From JANWKA01 sp035533815 (GTDB taxonomy: Bacteria > Bacteroidota > Bacteroidia > Chitinophagales > Chitinophagaceae): DNA of 15,612 bases. The notes beneath the pieces are model-generated. The model did no database searches and was not told where the DNA came from. It was given only the letters and a program-made list of their open reading frames with translations. The stretch lies in assembly GCA_035533815.1 (NCBI GenBank), contig DATLTB010000131.1, forward strand, positions 1 through 15,612, read 5' to 3'. A program made the position numbers and the translations under genes. Shown piece after piece: positions 1 to 8,551 of the stretch (positions are counted from its first letter, which is position 1; each line of letters starts with the position of its first letter).

Positions 1-30
1 TTAAATAATTCACCACTAACCAGAAAAAGT

Positions 31-1668
31 ATGACCATGAAAACAATTAAAATATATATAGGGCTCATCACCGTCCTGATTGGGATTTCCATTGCTGATT
101 CCTGCACAAACCTGACACCCAAGGTTTACAGTGCAGTATTGAATTCCAATTTCTGGCAGACCCCGGCCCAGGTGGCTGCCGGGGTGGGGCCGGCTTACCA
201 GTCCCTGACCGCCATTCCTAACGGGAATACCTTTGACCTTGTTGAACAGACTTCAGATGAACAGATCAGCCCGACCCGCGGAGGAGACTGGTATGATAAT
301 GACCAGTGGCAGCAAATGTGGCTCCATACCTGGACGCCCACACATGCTATTATCAATGGAGCCTGGGGAGATATTTATTCCGGTATCGGGAAAGTAAACT
401 TTATCCTGAAAGTAGTGAACAGCTTGCCGACTCCCCCTCCCACGCTTCCGGCAATCAACGCAGAGTTGAAAACGATCCGGGATTATTACTATTATCTGGC
501 TCTTGATCTTTGGGGAAATGTACCCCTGGTGATCGACTTCAACACCAACCCGGACTCTGTGACTAATACCCCCCGGGCCCAGGTGTATGCCTTTGTTGTC
601 AACGAACTGAAGACCAACCTTGATAATCTCCCACAGAATGTGGATGGTACCACCTATGGCCGGGTTACCCAGTGGATGGCCTGGACACTGCTGGCCAAAT
701 TATACTTAAATGCTGGTGTGTTTACCGGTACCCCTGATTGGGCAGACTGCATTTCAGCCTGTGATTCTGTGATGAATTCCGGGAAATACAGTCTCCAGCC
801 GGATTATTTCGATAACTTTTCCCCGACTAACCAGACCTCTGTGGAAAATATATTTGTAGTCCCTTTTGACAAGACCAATATCGGGGGAGACAACTGGGAA
901 ATGGAGACCTTGCATTACCAGAGCCAGGGAACTTTCAACCTGAGCGGCCAGCCCTGGAACGGATTTTCAACCACAGCCGATTTTTACAATCTTTTTGACA
1001 CAAATTCTGTGTATACGGCTAAAGGTGGCAACCTTTACCGTACCTTCTTGGACCAGCGTACTGGTCAGTACCTGATCGGTCAGCAGTTCAATACTCAGTA
1101 CGCTTATCCCCCCAGCACGAATGTGCTGGTTTATTCTGCTGACCCTTCCCTGAAATTAACAGATATTCAGACACAGAAGTTGCTGGTTTTCACGCCGGTG
1201 ATCAATTATATTTCTGATCCCGCTGATACATTCCGGCTGGCCGGGGTTCGCAATATCAAATATTTCCCGGAAGCCGGCACTTCCGGCAACCAGGATAATG
1301 ATATGGTGATCTTCCGGTACGCGGATATACTATTGATGAAAGCCGAATGTGAAATGAGGCTGGGAACCAACCTGTCAGATGCCCTCGGACTGGTTAACCA
1401 AGTCAGGGAACGTGCCTATGGCGGCGATGTGTCCCATGACTGGACCATGGCTGACCTGACCTTCCCCAACCTGCTCGCAGAAAGAGGCCGGGAATTCGCC
1501 TGGGAACTTTGCCGCAGGCAAGATTTGATCCGCTTCGGCAACGGACTTTTTGAAGCTGCCCGTACCCCGGATAAAACCCAGGATCCCGACAACCATACTG
1601 AACTTTTCCCTATTCCTGCCCAACAGATATCCTCTAACCCCAATCTGAAGCAGAATCCGGGTTATTGA
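31..1668 (+). CDS. SusD/RagB family nutrient-uptake outer membrane lipoprotein
   Basis: This 545-residue protein belongs to the SusD/RagB family. Such proteins sit as lipoproteins on the outer-membrane surface and cap a TonB-dependent SusC porin, binding glycans or peptides before import. The N-terminus is a lipoprotein signal: a basic start, a hydrophobic stretch and a lipobox-like IADSC with Cys25. Family hallmarks are FRYADILLMKAE at residues 428-439, the following LLAERGREFAWELCRRQDL segment, and a C-terminus ending in FPIPAQQISSNPNLKQNPGY. The length is normal for the family and the gene is intact. Met3 is an equally plausible start and gives a tighter signal peptide; no strong ribosome binding site decides between them. 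The SusC partner normally lies directly upstream and would be outside the window. The substrate cannot be read from the protein; the downstream glycosidases suggest an alpha-glucoside. Confidence 0.95.
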   Translation: MTMKTIKIYIGLITVLIGISIADSCTNLTPKVYSAVLNSNFWQTPAQVAAGVGPAYQSLTAIPNGNTFDLVEQTSDEQISPTRGGDWYDNDQWQQMWLHTWTPTHAIINGAWGDIYSGIGKVNFILKVVNSLPTPPPTLPAINAELKTIRDYYYYLALDLWGNVPLVIDFNTNPDSVTNTPRAQVYAFVVNELKTNLDNLPQNVDGTTYGRVTQWMAWTLLAKLYLNAGVFTGTPDWADCISACDSVMNSGKYSLQPDYFDNFSPTNQTSVENIFVVPFDKTNIGGDNWEMETLHYQSQGTFNLSGQPWNGFSTTADFYNLFDTNSVYTAKGGNLYRTFLDQRTGQYLIGQQFNTQYAYPPSTNVLVYSADPSLKLTDIQTQKLLVFTPVINYISDPADTFRLAGVRNIKYFPEAGTSGNQDNDMVIFRYADILLMKAECEMRLGTNLSDALGLVNQVRERAYGGDVSHDWTMADLTFPNLLAERGREFAWELCRRQDLIRFGNGLFEAARTPDKTQDPDNHTELFPIPAQQISSNPNLKQNPGY

Positions 1669-1691
1669 TCCAGAAAGAAGCTAAAATGAGT

Positions 1692-1731
1692 AATAAAGCA
1701 TCCTGTATTCAAAACAGGATGCTTTATTTTT
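1692..1731 (+). terminator. Rho-independent terminator after susD
   Basis: A perfect 15-base-pair inverted repeat has arms at 1692-1706 and 1714-1728, a 7-base loop, and a T-rich run overlapping the 3' arm and continuing past it. It lies 24 bases after the susD stop codon. It should end or attenuate the susCD transcript before the VCBS genes. The fold is read directly from the sequence; the efficiency is unknown. Confidence 0.9.
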
Positions 1732-1771
1732 GCTTATTTTTATAGTTCCTCCTTGACCCCGTGATTTTGAT

Positions 1772-4700
1772 ATGTACAGATCCTGTTTCCTCTTATTGAC
1801 GTTATCATCCGGGCTTTTGTTAACTTCCTGCGGTCATTCTGCATATCAGCCTCCGAAGAACGCCTTGTTTAAATTGATGCCGCCTTCCAGGACAGGTATC
1901 CATTTTGAGAACAAAGTCATTTCGAGCAAACAGTTCAATGTTTTCAATTACCGCAATTTTTACAATGGCGGCGGCGTCGCCATTGGTGATGTGAACAATG
2001 ATGGCTGGGCGGACATTTTCCTGGTCTCCAATATGGGTGAAAGTAAACTTTACCTGAACCGGGGAAACTGGCATTTTGAGGATGTCACCAAGGAAGCTGG
2101 CCTGGATATGCATAAAGGATGGAGCACCGGGGTGGCCATGGCTGACGTCAACGGAGATGGCCTGCTGGATATCTATATATGCAATTCAGGGAATCTCCCG
2201 GGAAACGACCGGGCAAACCAGTTATTCATCAACCAGGGTGTGGATAAAAACGGGGTGCCTCATTTCAAGGAAGAAGCGGCAAAATATGGTTTGGCGGACC
2301 GGGGCATGGGTACCCATGCCTCCTTTTTCGATTATGATGGGGATGGTGATCTGGATTGCTTTATACTCAACAACAGTTTCCGACCAATAGGCAGCTTCGG
2401 CTTTGACCGCAACCTTCGCAATATCCGGGATAGCCTGGGCGGTGATAAATTATATCGTAATGACAATGGTCATTTCACCGATGTGAGCGCTCAGGCTGGC
2501 ATTTATGGCAGTGTGATTGGGTTCGGAATGGGTGTGACCGTTGCAGATCTGAATGGGGATCACTGGCCCGACATTTATGTGTCGAATGATTTTTTCGAAA
2601 AAGATTACCTATATATCAATCAGGGAAATGGCACATTCCGGGAAGAATCGGACAGTGAGCTGGGACACATGAGTCAGGCTTCTATGGGATCCGATATAGC
2701 CGACATTAATAATGACGGGCGGCAGGATATTTTTACGACCGATATGCTTCCCGAAAGCGATTACCGGTTGAAAACCATTTCCAGGTTTGACGATTACGAC
2801 CCAGCCCGGGCTAAGATATCCAATGATTTTCACCACCAGTACGCACGCAATATGCTCCAGCTAAACAACGGGGACAACACTTTCAGCGAAATCGGACAGC
2901 TGGCCGGAGTGGAAGCTTCAGACTGGAGCTGGGGGGCATTGGCCTTTGATTTTGATAATGACGGATGGAAAGACCTCTATGTATGTAACGGCATTTATAA
3001 AGACCTGACTAATCAGGATTTCCTGGATTTCTTTGCCGATGATGAAACCCGCAAGCAGATTGAGGAAACCAGAAGTTTCAATTACAAGGATTTCATTGAT
3101 AAAATACCTTCCACCCCCCTCCCCAATTCTGCCTTCGTCAACCAGCATAATCTGCGATTTAAAAATGAGGCTGCCAGTCTTGGCCTGGCCTATCCCAGTT
3201 TCAGCAACGGAGCAGCTTATGGAGACCTGGATAATGACGGAGACCTGGACCTGGTGGTGAATAACGAAAATATGGGTTGCTTCGTTTTCCGCAACATGAC
3301 CAGTGAACTGCTCCACCGGAGCTATCTCAGGGTCAAGCTGAAGGGGGAAGGCGGCAATACTTTTGGCATCGGCGCAGAAGTGACTTGCTATTATAAGGGG
3401 CGGAAATTTGTCCTTCAAGAAATGCCTCAGCGGGGTTTTGAGTCCAGTATGGATCCCACCCTGGTTTTCGGATTAGACAGGATCAAACAACTGGACTCCC
3501 TAGTCATTGTCTGGCCCCGGAGAGACCACAAAATGCAGACCCTTACCCATGTAAATGTGGATCAAACTATTACCTTATATCAAAAGGATGCCAACCGGTT
3601 TTTTGTATACCATTCGAAGAAATATCACACCCTTTATGAAGATGTTTCCACCAAGGATATAGTAGGTGATTCCAGACACCGGGAAGACGACTATGATGAT
3701 TTCGACAAGCAACGGCTCACCTGGGAAATGTTATCCACCGAAGGACCCAAAATGGCGATAGGAGACATCAACGGGGATGGACTGGAAGATTTTTTCATCG
3801 GAGGCGCCAAAGGAGACCCCGGAAAAATATTCATACAGACCAAGGACGGTAAATTCGTCAGGATGCCTGAACCTGCCCTGGATTCGGACAGGGATTATGA
3901 AGATATCGGTGCTGCATTTTTTGATGCCAACGGTGACGGTAAACCGGATCTGGTCGTTGCTTCCGGCGGAGATGAGTATGAGACCGGATCCCCCATGCTG
4001 AGACCCCGCCTGTACCTCAATGATGGCAAGGGGCATTTTACCCGGGCTGCAGGAGCCTTTCCGCCCAGTGTTTCTACCAATGCTTCCTGCATCAGGGCTT
4101 GCGATTTTAACCATGACGGGGCCATTGATTTGTTCCTTGGTGGCCGTAATGTGCCGGGAATCTATGGCATCAATCCCAGGTCTTACCTGCTGGTCAATGA
4201 CGGCAAAGGCCATTTCAGTGATGAAACCGATTACCTGGCACCAAAACTCAGGCGGGTGGGTATGGTAACCGATGCCTGCTGGACAGATGTGGACGGAGAC
4301 GGAAAACCCGACCTGGTCATTGTCGGCGAATGGATGCCCATTACGATATTTAAAAATACCGGCACCCGGCTTAAAAAATGGATTGAGGTACCATTCAGCA
4401 ACGGATGGTGGAACTGTATCCGTCCGGTGGACCTTAACGGGGACGGTAAAATGGATTTCGTACTGGGCAACCTGGGACTGAATGCGCAGTTCAAAGCTGA
4501 TGATACACACCCGGTACAGCTTTACCTGAATGATTTTTTCAAGACTGGCAACATAGAACCCATCCTGACCTTATACAAAAGTGACAGTATCTCCTACCCA
4601 TTTGAACTGAAGGATAACCTGCTCATGGAAATGCCGCAGTTGAAGAAAAAATTCCCTAAATATGCAGACTATGCTGGAAAAACCATCCAGCAGGTCTTTA

Positions 4701-5116
4701 GCCCTGCACAGCTTCAACATGCCATTGTTAAAAAAGCCTATTATCTGCAATCTGCTGTATTGATCAATCAGGGCAATGGAAAATTCAATTTGAAAGCACT
4801 TCCCATACAGGCCCAGTTCTCCCCGGTTTACGGCATCCTGACCGGAGATCTGGACGGAGATGGTATTCCCGATATTTACCTGGGTGGCAATTTCTATTCG
4901 GTTATCCCCCAGATCGGCAGGTACGATGCCAATTACGGATTCCTGTTCAAGGGAGATGGCAGGGGTAATTTCACCTTCATTCCTCCTGCCCAATCCGGTT
5001 TATTTGTTCGCGGACAGGTGAGGGACATCGGACAGATAAGCGGAAAAAACGGCAACAGCTATATCCTGGTGGCCAGGAACAATGATACTCCCGTATTGTT
5101 TAAAAGGAAAAAATGA
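1772..5116 (+). CDS. VCBS/FG-GAP repeat lipoprotein with ASPIC/UnbV domain (CRTAC1-like), copy 1
   Basis: This 1114-residue exported protein has a type II signal peptide with lipobox LLTSC (Cys20). At least 13 calcium-loop motifs of the DxNxDGxxD type mark FG-GAP/VCBS blades of a beta-propeller, for example at residues 73-81, 125-133, 187-195, 259-267, 311-319, 393-401, 485-493 and 665-673. An ASPIC/UnbV domain lies at about residues 518-602 (FGIGAEV, then DPTLVFGL, then DSLVIVWP). It separates an N-terminal propeller half from a second one at about 655-1112. Proteins of this type often neighbour SusC/SusD genes in Bacteroidota; their biochemical role is not established, and binding of glycan or protein at the cell surface is an inference. 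No acidic surface-export signal follows the cysteine, so surface versus periplasmic location is open. A close paralogue starts 4 bases after its stop. One C-terminal calcium loop is degenerate (DFFKTGNIE, residues 921-929). Confidence 0.9.
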   Translation: MYRSCFLLLTLSSGLLLTSCGHSAYQPPKNALFKLMPPSRTGIHFENKVISSKQFNVFNYRNFYNGGGVAIGDVNNDGWADIFLVSNMGESKLYLNRGNWHFEDVTKEAGLDMHKGWSTGVAMADVNGDGLLDIYICNSGNLPGNDRANQLFINQGVDKNGVPHFKEEAAKYGLADRGMGTHASFFDYDGDGDLDCFILNNSFRPIGSFGFDRNLRNIRDSLGGDKLYRNDNGHFTDVSAQAGIYGSVIGFGMGVTVADLNGDHWPDIYVSNDFFEKDYLYINQGNGTFREESDSELGHMSQASMGSDIADINNDGRQDIFTTDMLPESDYRLKTISRFDDYDPARAKISNDFHHQYARNMLQLNNGDNTFSEIGQLAGVEASDWSWGALAFDFDNDGWKDLYVCNGIYKDLTNQDFLDFFADDETRKQIEETRSFNYKDFIDKIPSTPLPNSAFVNQHNLRFKNEAASLGLAYPSFSNGAAYGDLDNDGDLDLVVNNENMGCFVFRNMTSELLHRSYLRVKLKGEGGNTFGIGAEVTCYYKGRKFVLQEMPQRGFESSMDPTLVFGLDRIKQLDSLVIVWPRRDHKMQTLTHVNVDQTITLYQKDANRFFVYHSKKYHTLYEDVSTKDIVGDSRHREDDYDDFDKQRLTWEMLSTEGPKMAIGDINGDGLEDFFIGGAKGDPGKIFIQTKDGKFVRMPEPALDSDRDYEDIGAAFFDANGDGKPDLVVASGGDEYETGSPMLRPRLYLNDGKGHFTRAAGAFPPSVSTNASCIRACDFNHDGAIDLFLGGRNVPGIYGINPRSYLLVNDGKGHFSDETDYLAPKLRRVGMVTDACWTDVDGDGKPDLVIVGEWMPITIFKNTGTRLKKWIEVPFSNGWWNCIRPVDLNGDGKMDFVLGNLGLNAQFKADDTHPVQLYLNDFFKTGNIEPILTLYKSDSISYPFELKDNLLMEMPQLKKKFPKYADYAGKTIQQVFSPAQLQHAIVKKAYYLQSAVLINQGNGKFNLKALPIQAQFSPVYGILTGDLDGDGIPDIYLGGNFYSVIPQIGRYDANYGFLFKGDGRGNFTFIPPAQSGLFVRGQVRDIGQISGKNGNSYILVARNNDTPVLFKRKK

Positions 5117-5120
5117 CCGG

Positions 5121-8100
5121 ATGGAAAATCTGAGCTTATTCAGAAGCGGGAAGATTTCTTTGCTTTACCTGGGAATGCCAGGAGGAGGGAAACTTCATTC
5201 AGGTCGGGTTTGGCTTTTACTGATCATCCTAGGAAACATGGCCCTATTCGGTTCCTGCAAGCGGCAAAAACCCTTGTTTACTGAACTTTCTCCCGAGCGC
5301 ACAGGAATTCATTTTGAAAACCGGATAACCGATTCTGACACGATGAACATCCTGGATTACCTGTATTATTATAACGGAGGAGGGGTGGCCCTCGGGGATG
5401 TGAATGGGGATGGCCTGCCGGATATTTTTGTGACTTCCAACAAAGGAGGAAACCATCTTTACCTCAATGAAGGTAATTTCAGGTTCAAGGATATCACCGC
5501 GGAATCGGGCGTGAATGTACCAGCTGACTGGACTACCGGATGCACCATGGCAGATGTAAATGGAGATGGGCGGATGGATATCTATGTTTGCACCGTTGGC
5601 GGGTATAAGGGGCTGGAATCAGCCAATGAGTTGCTGATCAACCTGGGTAACGATAAGAACGGGATACCGCATTTCCGTGATGAAGCAGCAAAGTACGGAT
5701 TAGACCATGTCGGTTTTGGCACACAGGCGGTGTTTTTTGATTATGACCATGATGGGGACCTGGACATGTTCCTGTTAAACCATTCTGTCAGATCAGTCGA
5801 CAATTTCGGGGATACTTCCCTCAGAAGAAAAAACAGTATGCGAAGCGGTGACAGGCTCTACCGCAATGACAATGGCCATTTTGTGGATGTGACGAAGCAG
5901 GCCGGAATCTACAGCAGTGCTATTGGATACGGACTAGGAGTGACAGTGGCGGATTTCAATAATGACGGATGGGACGACATTTATGTATCCAATGACTTCC
6001 AGGAAAACGATTATTACTATATCAATAATCATGACGGTACCTTCACGGAATGCAACTACAAAGCTTTCAGCCATGAAAGCCGCAGTTCAATGGGCAGTGA
6101 TGCTGCGGACATGAATAACGACGGCTGGCTGGACCTGATCACCATGGATATGCTGCCCGAAAATGAAAAGGTCCTTAAATCTTCAGAAAGTGATGATGAC
6201 CTGGACATGTTTGATTATAAGCTGACCTTCGGTTATAATTACCAGTATGAAAGGAACTGCCTGCAGTTGAATACTTTTGGCGGGAGGCATTTCAGCGATA
6301 TTGCCCTGATGGCCGGAGTAGCGGCTTCAGATTGGAGTTGGAGCCCGCTGATGGCTGATTTTAACAATGATGGATAGAAGGACCTGTTTATTTCAACCGG
6401 TATCATGAGGCGGCCCAATGACCTGGATTACATCCATTATATCGCCAATGAAAAGATCAAACAGGTGTTGAACAATTCCCGGATGATTGATCAGGAAGTG
6501 ATCGCAATGATGCCTTCCGGGAAAGTCCACAATTACATCTTCAGTGGCTCGGACAGCCTGAAGTTCACAGATCAATCGGCTGCATGGGGGTTCGGAAAGG
6601 CGACCCTGTCCAACGGGGCTGCTTATGCGGATCTGAACAATGATGGGGATTTGGACCTTGTCGTGAATAATGTCAATGCCCCGCTCAGCATTTACAGGAA
6701 CAATGCCAGGCAGATAAACCACAATCATTACCTGAAAGTCATGTGTAGGGGAAGCGGAAAAAACACTTTCGGCATTGGGACCAAAGTGCTGATCAGTATT
6801 CATGGCCAGCTCCAATATAATTATGTGCAGACCACCCGCGGGTTTTTAAGCAGTTCCGACCCTACCCTGCTGTTCGGTCTGGGGAAAAACAAGGAGATTG
6901 ACTCCCTTGAGGTCATTTGGCCCGATATGAAATCCCAGCTCCTTACCCATATTGCCGCTGATCAAACCCTGATCCTGCAGGAACAGCAGGCAAAGGACAC
7001 TGTCAACTGCCTATTGCCTACAATGAACCTGGCTAAACTTCCTTTTTACAACCTGACTGACAGCATAGCCCTTCCTTACCGGCACAAGGAGAATGAATTC
7101 ATTGATTTTGACCGCCAGATGCTGATCCCCCATGAAGTATCCACCGAAGGTCCTAAAATAGCCGTAGGGGATGTAAACGGGGATGGATTGGAGGATTTTT
7201 ATGTGGGCGGAGCTAAATATCAGGCCGGCAAATTATTCATTCAGACCAGGGATGGCCATTTTGTTCTCTCCAACCAATCCGTTTTTCAGGCAGATTCCCT
7301 GTGCGAAGATGTCGATGCCCTGTTCTTTGATGCGAACGGGGATGGTTATCCGGACTTGTATGTCGTGAGTGGTGGCAATGAATTCTATGATCATATGATC
7401 CCGCTGCTGGACCGGTTATATATTAATGACGGGCATGGACATTTTACTAAAGATCCTGGAGCCCTTCCACCCATGTTTACCAACAAATCCTGCGTGAAGG
7501 CTGCAGATTACGACGGGGATGGCGATATGGACCTATTTGTCGGAGGCCGGGTGGATTCCAGGCAATATGGGGTAATCCCGAAATCCTACCTGTTGGTCAA
7601 TGACGGGCACGGACATTTCAGGGATCTGACCGACAGTCTTGCCCCTGGCCTGCGACATGTGGGCATGGTGACCGATGCAGTATGGACCGATTTTGACGGA
7701 GACGGCAAAATTGATCTGGTTATCGTCGGTGAATGGATGCCGATCACTTTCTTTAAAAATATGGGCGGGGGCCGCCTTAAAAATGTCACTGCCCAGATGG
7801 GTTTTTCCAAAACGAACGGCTGGTGGAGGACCATCACAGCAGTGGATGTCAACCATGATGGTAAACCTGACCTCCTTGTGGGCAATTACGGGGAAAACTC
7901 GAAACTCGCGCCCAGCAAGGGTTACCCGCTCAAGATGTATGTCAGGGATTTTGACAGAAATGGAACATTGGACCAAATCCTGGCCTATGCTAAAAATGGA
8001 CAATATTACCCCTTCCTGGGTAAACAGGAACTGGAAAAAGAAATGCCTTCCCTGATCAAAACGAAATATACCAATTACAAATCCTTCGCAGGCCAAACTG

Positions 8101-8522
8101 TGGAGCAGATCTTCGGTAATCAGCTGGAAAAAGCTGACTTGTTCAAGGCATATACCTTCCAGTCTGTCCTTCTACTCAACAAAGGAAATGGTCAATTCAG
8201 GGAAGAACCTTTACCTCCGGAGGTTCAGGTAGCTCCAGTGGAAGCATTCGACACCGGTGATTTCAACCATGATGGGAATACGGATATCCTGGTTGGGGGT
8301 AATTTTTATGGAGTGCAGCCTTTCGAAGGACGTTATGATGCCAATGACGGACTGGTGCTGTATGGGGACGGCAAAGGAGGATTCCGGGCAGATTGGCCCT
8401 GGAAAACGGGATTTTATGTCACCGGGGACGTCAGGGACATTAAAACCATTCATACCGCAACCACACCCCTGATACTGGTAGCCAGGAATAACGACAGCAT
8501 CCTGGTTTTCAGGAATCGGTGA
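5121..8522 (+). pseudogene. VCBS/FG-GAP ASPIC/UnbV lipoprotein copy 2, interrupted by in-frame TAG
   Basis: This paralogue of the preceding gene has the same order: lipoprotein signal (LFGSC), N-terminal FG-GAP propeller, ASPIC/UnbV domain (about 6718-6985), second FG-GAP propeller. About 14 DxNxDG-type loops are visible. A TAG at 6375-6377 interrupts it at codon 419, inside the loop D-F-N-N-D-G-stop-K-D. Copy 1 reads DFDNDGWKD at the matching place, so a single TGG to TAG change explains the break. Both sides are in the same frame, and the 715 codons after TAG remain open and well conserved, so any loss is recent. Fragment 1 (to 6377) would lack the ASPIC domain and second propeller. Fragment 2 could start at ATG 6405 but has no signal peptide. 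The start at 5121 follows the upstream stop by 4 bases; ATG 5175 gives a more normal signal peptide with Cys28. Alternatives are stop-codon read-through or a sequencing error. Confidence 0.85.
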
Positions 8523-8551
8523 ATCCTGACAAATGAAAAAAAACGATTGCC

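Noticed and set aside
1725..1732. TATTTTTG as a promoter -7 box for the VCBS genes
   Set aside because: It overlaps the T-tract of the susD terminator, which explains the same bases, and there is no TTG at the -33 spacing (CTG instead). Noted in the terminator finding but not called as a feature.
3731..4510. 259-codon open frame on the - strand
   Set aside because: It lies wholly inside the VCBS copy 1 gene, opposite repeated GAT/GGx codons that keep the antisense frame open. The product has no signal, no domain and no compositional sense. The similar frames at 2918-3418, 4571-4993, 6393-6815 and 7533-8096 are rejected for the same reason.
6375..6377. Selenocysteine/pyrrolysine-type recoding or TAG reassignment
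   Set aside because: The paralogue has an ordinary Trp at this site, no recoding hairpin is evident after the codon, and TAG serves as a normal stop for two other genes in the window.
6405..8522. Independent gene starting at ATG 6405
   Set aside because: The product starts in the middle of a propeller blade, has no signal peptide or ribosome binding site, and aligns end to end with the paralogue when joined across the TAG. It is the distal part of one interrupted gene.
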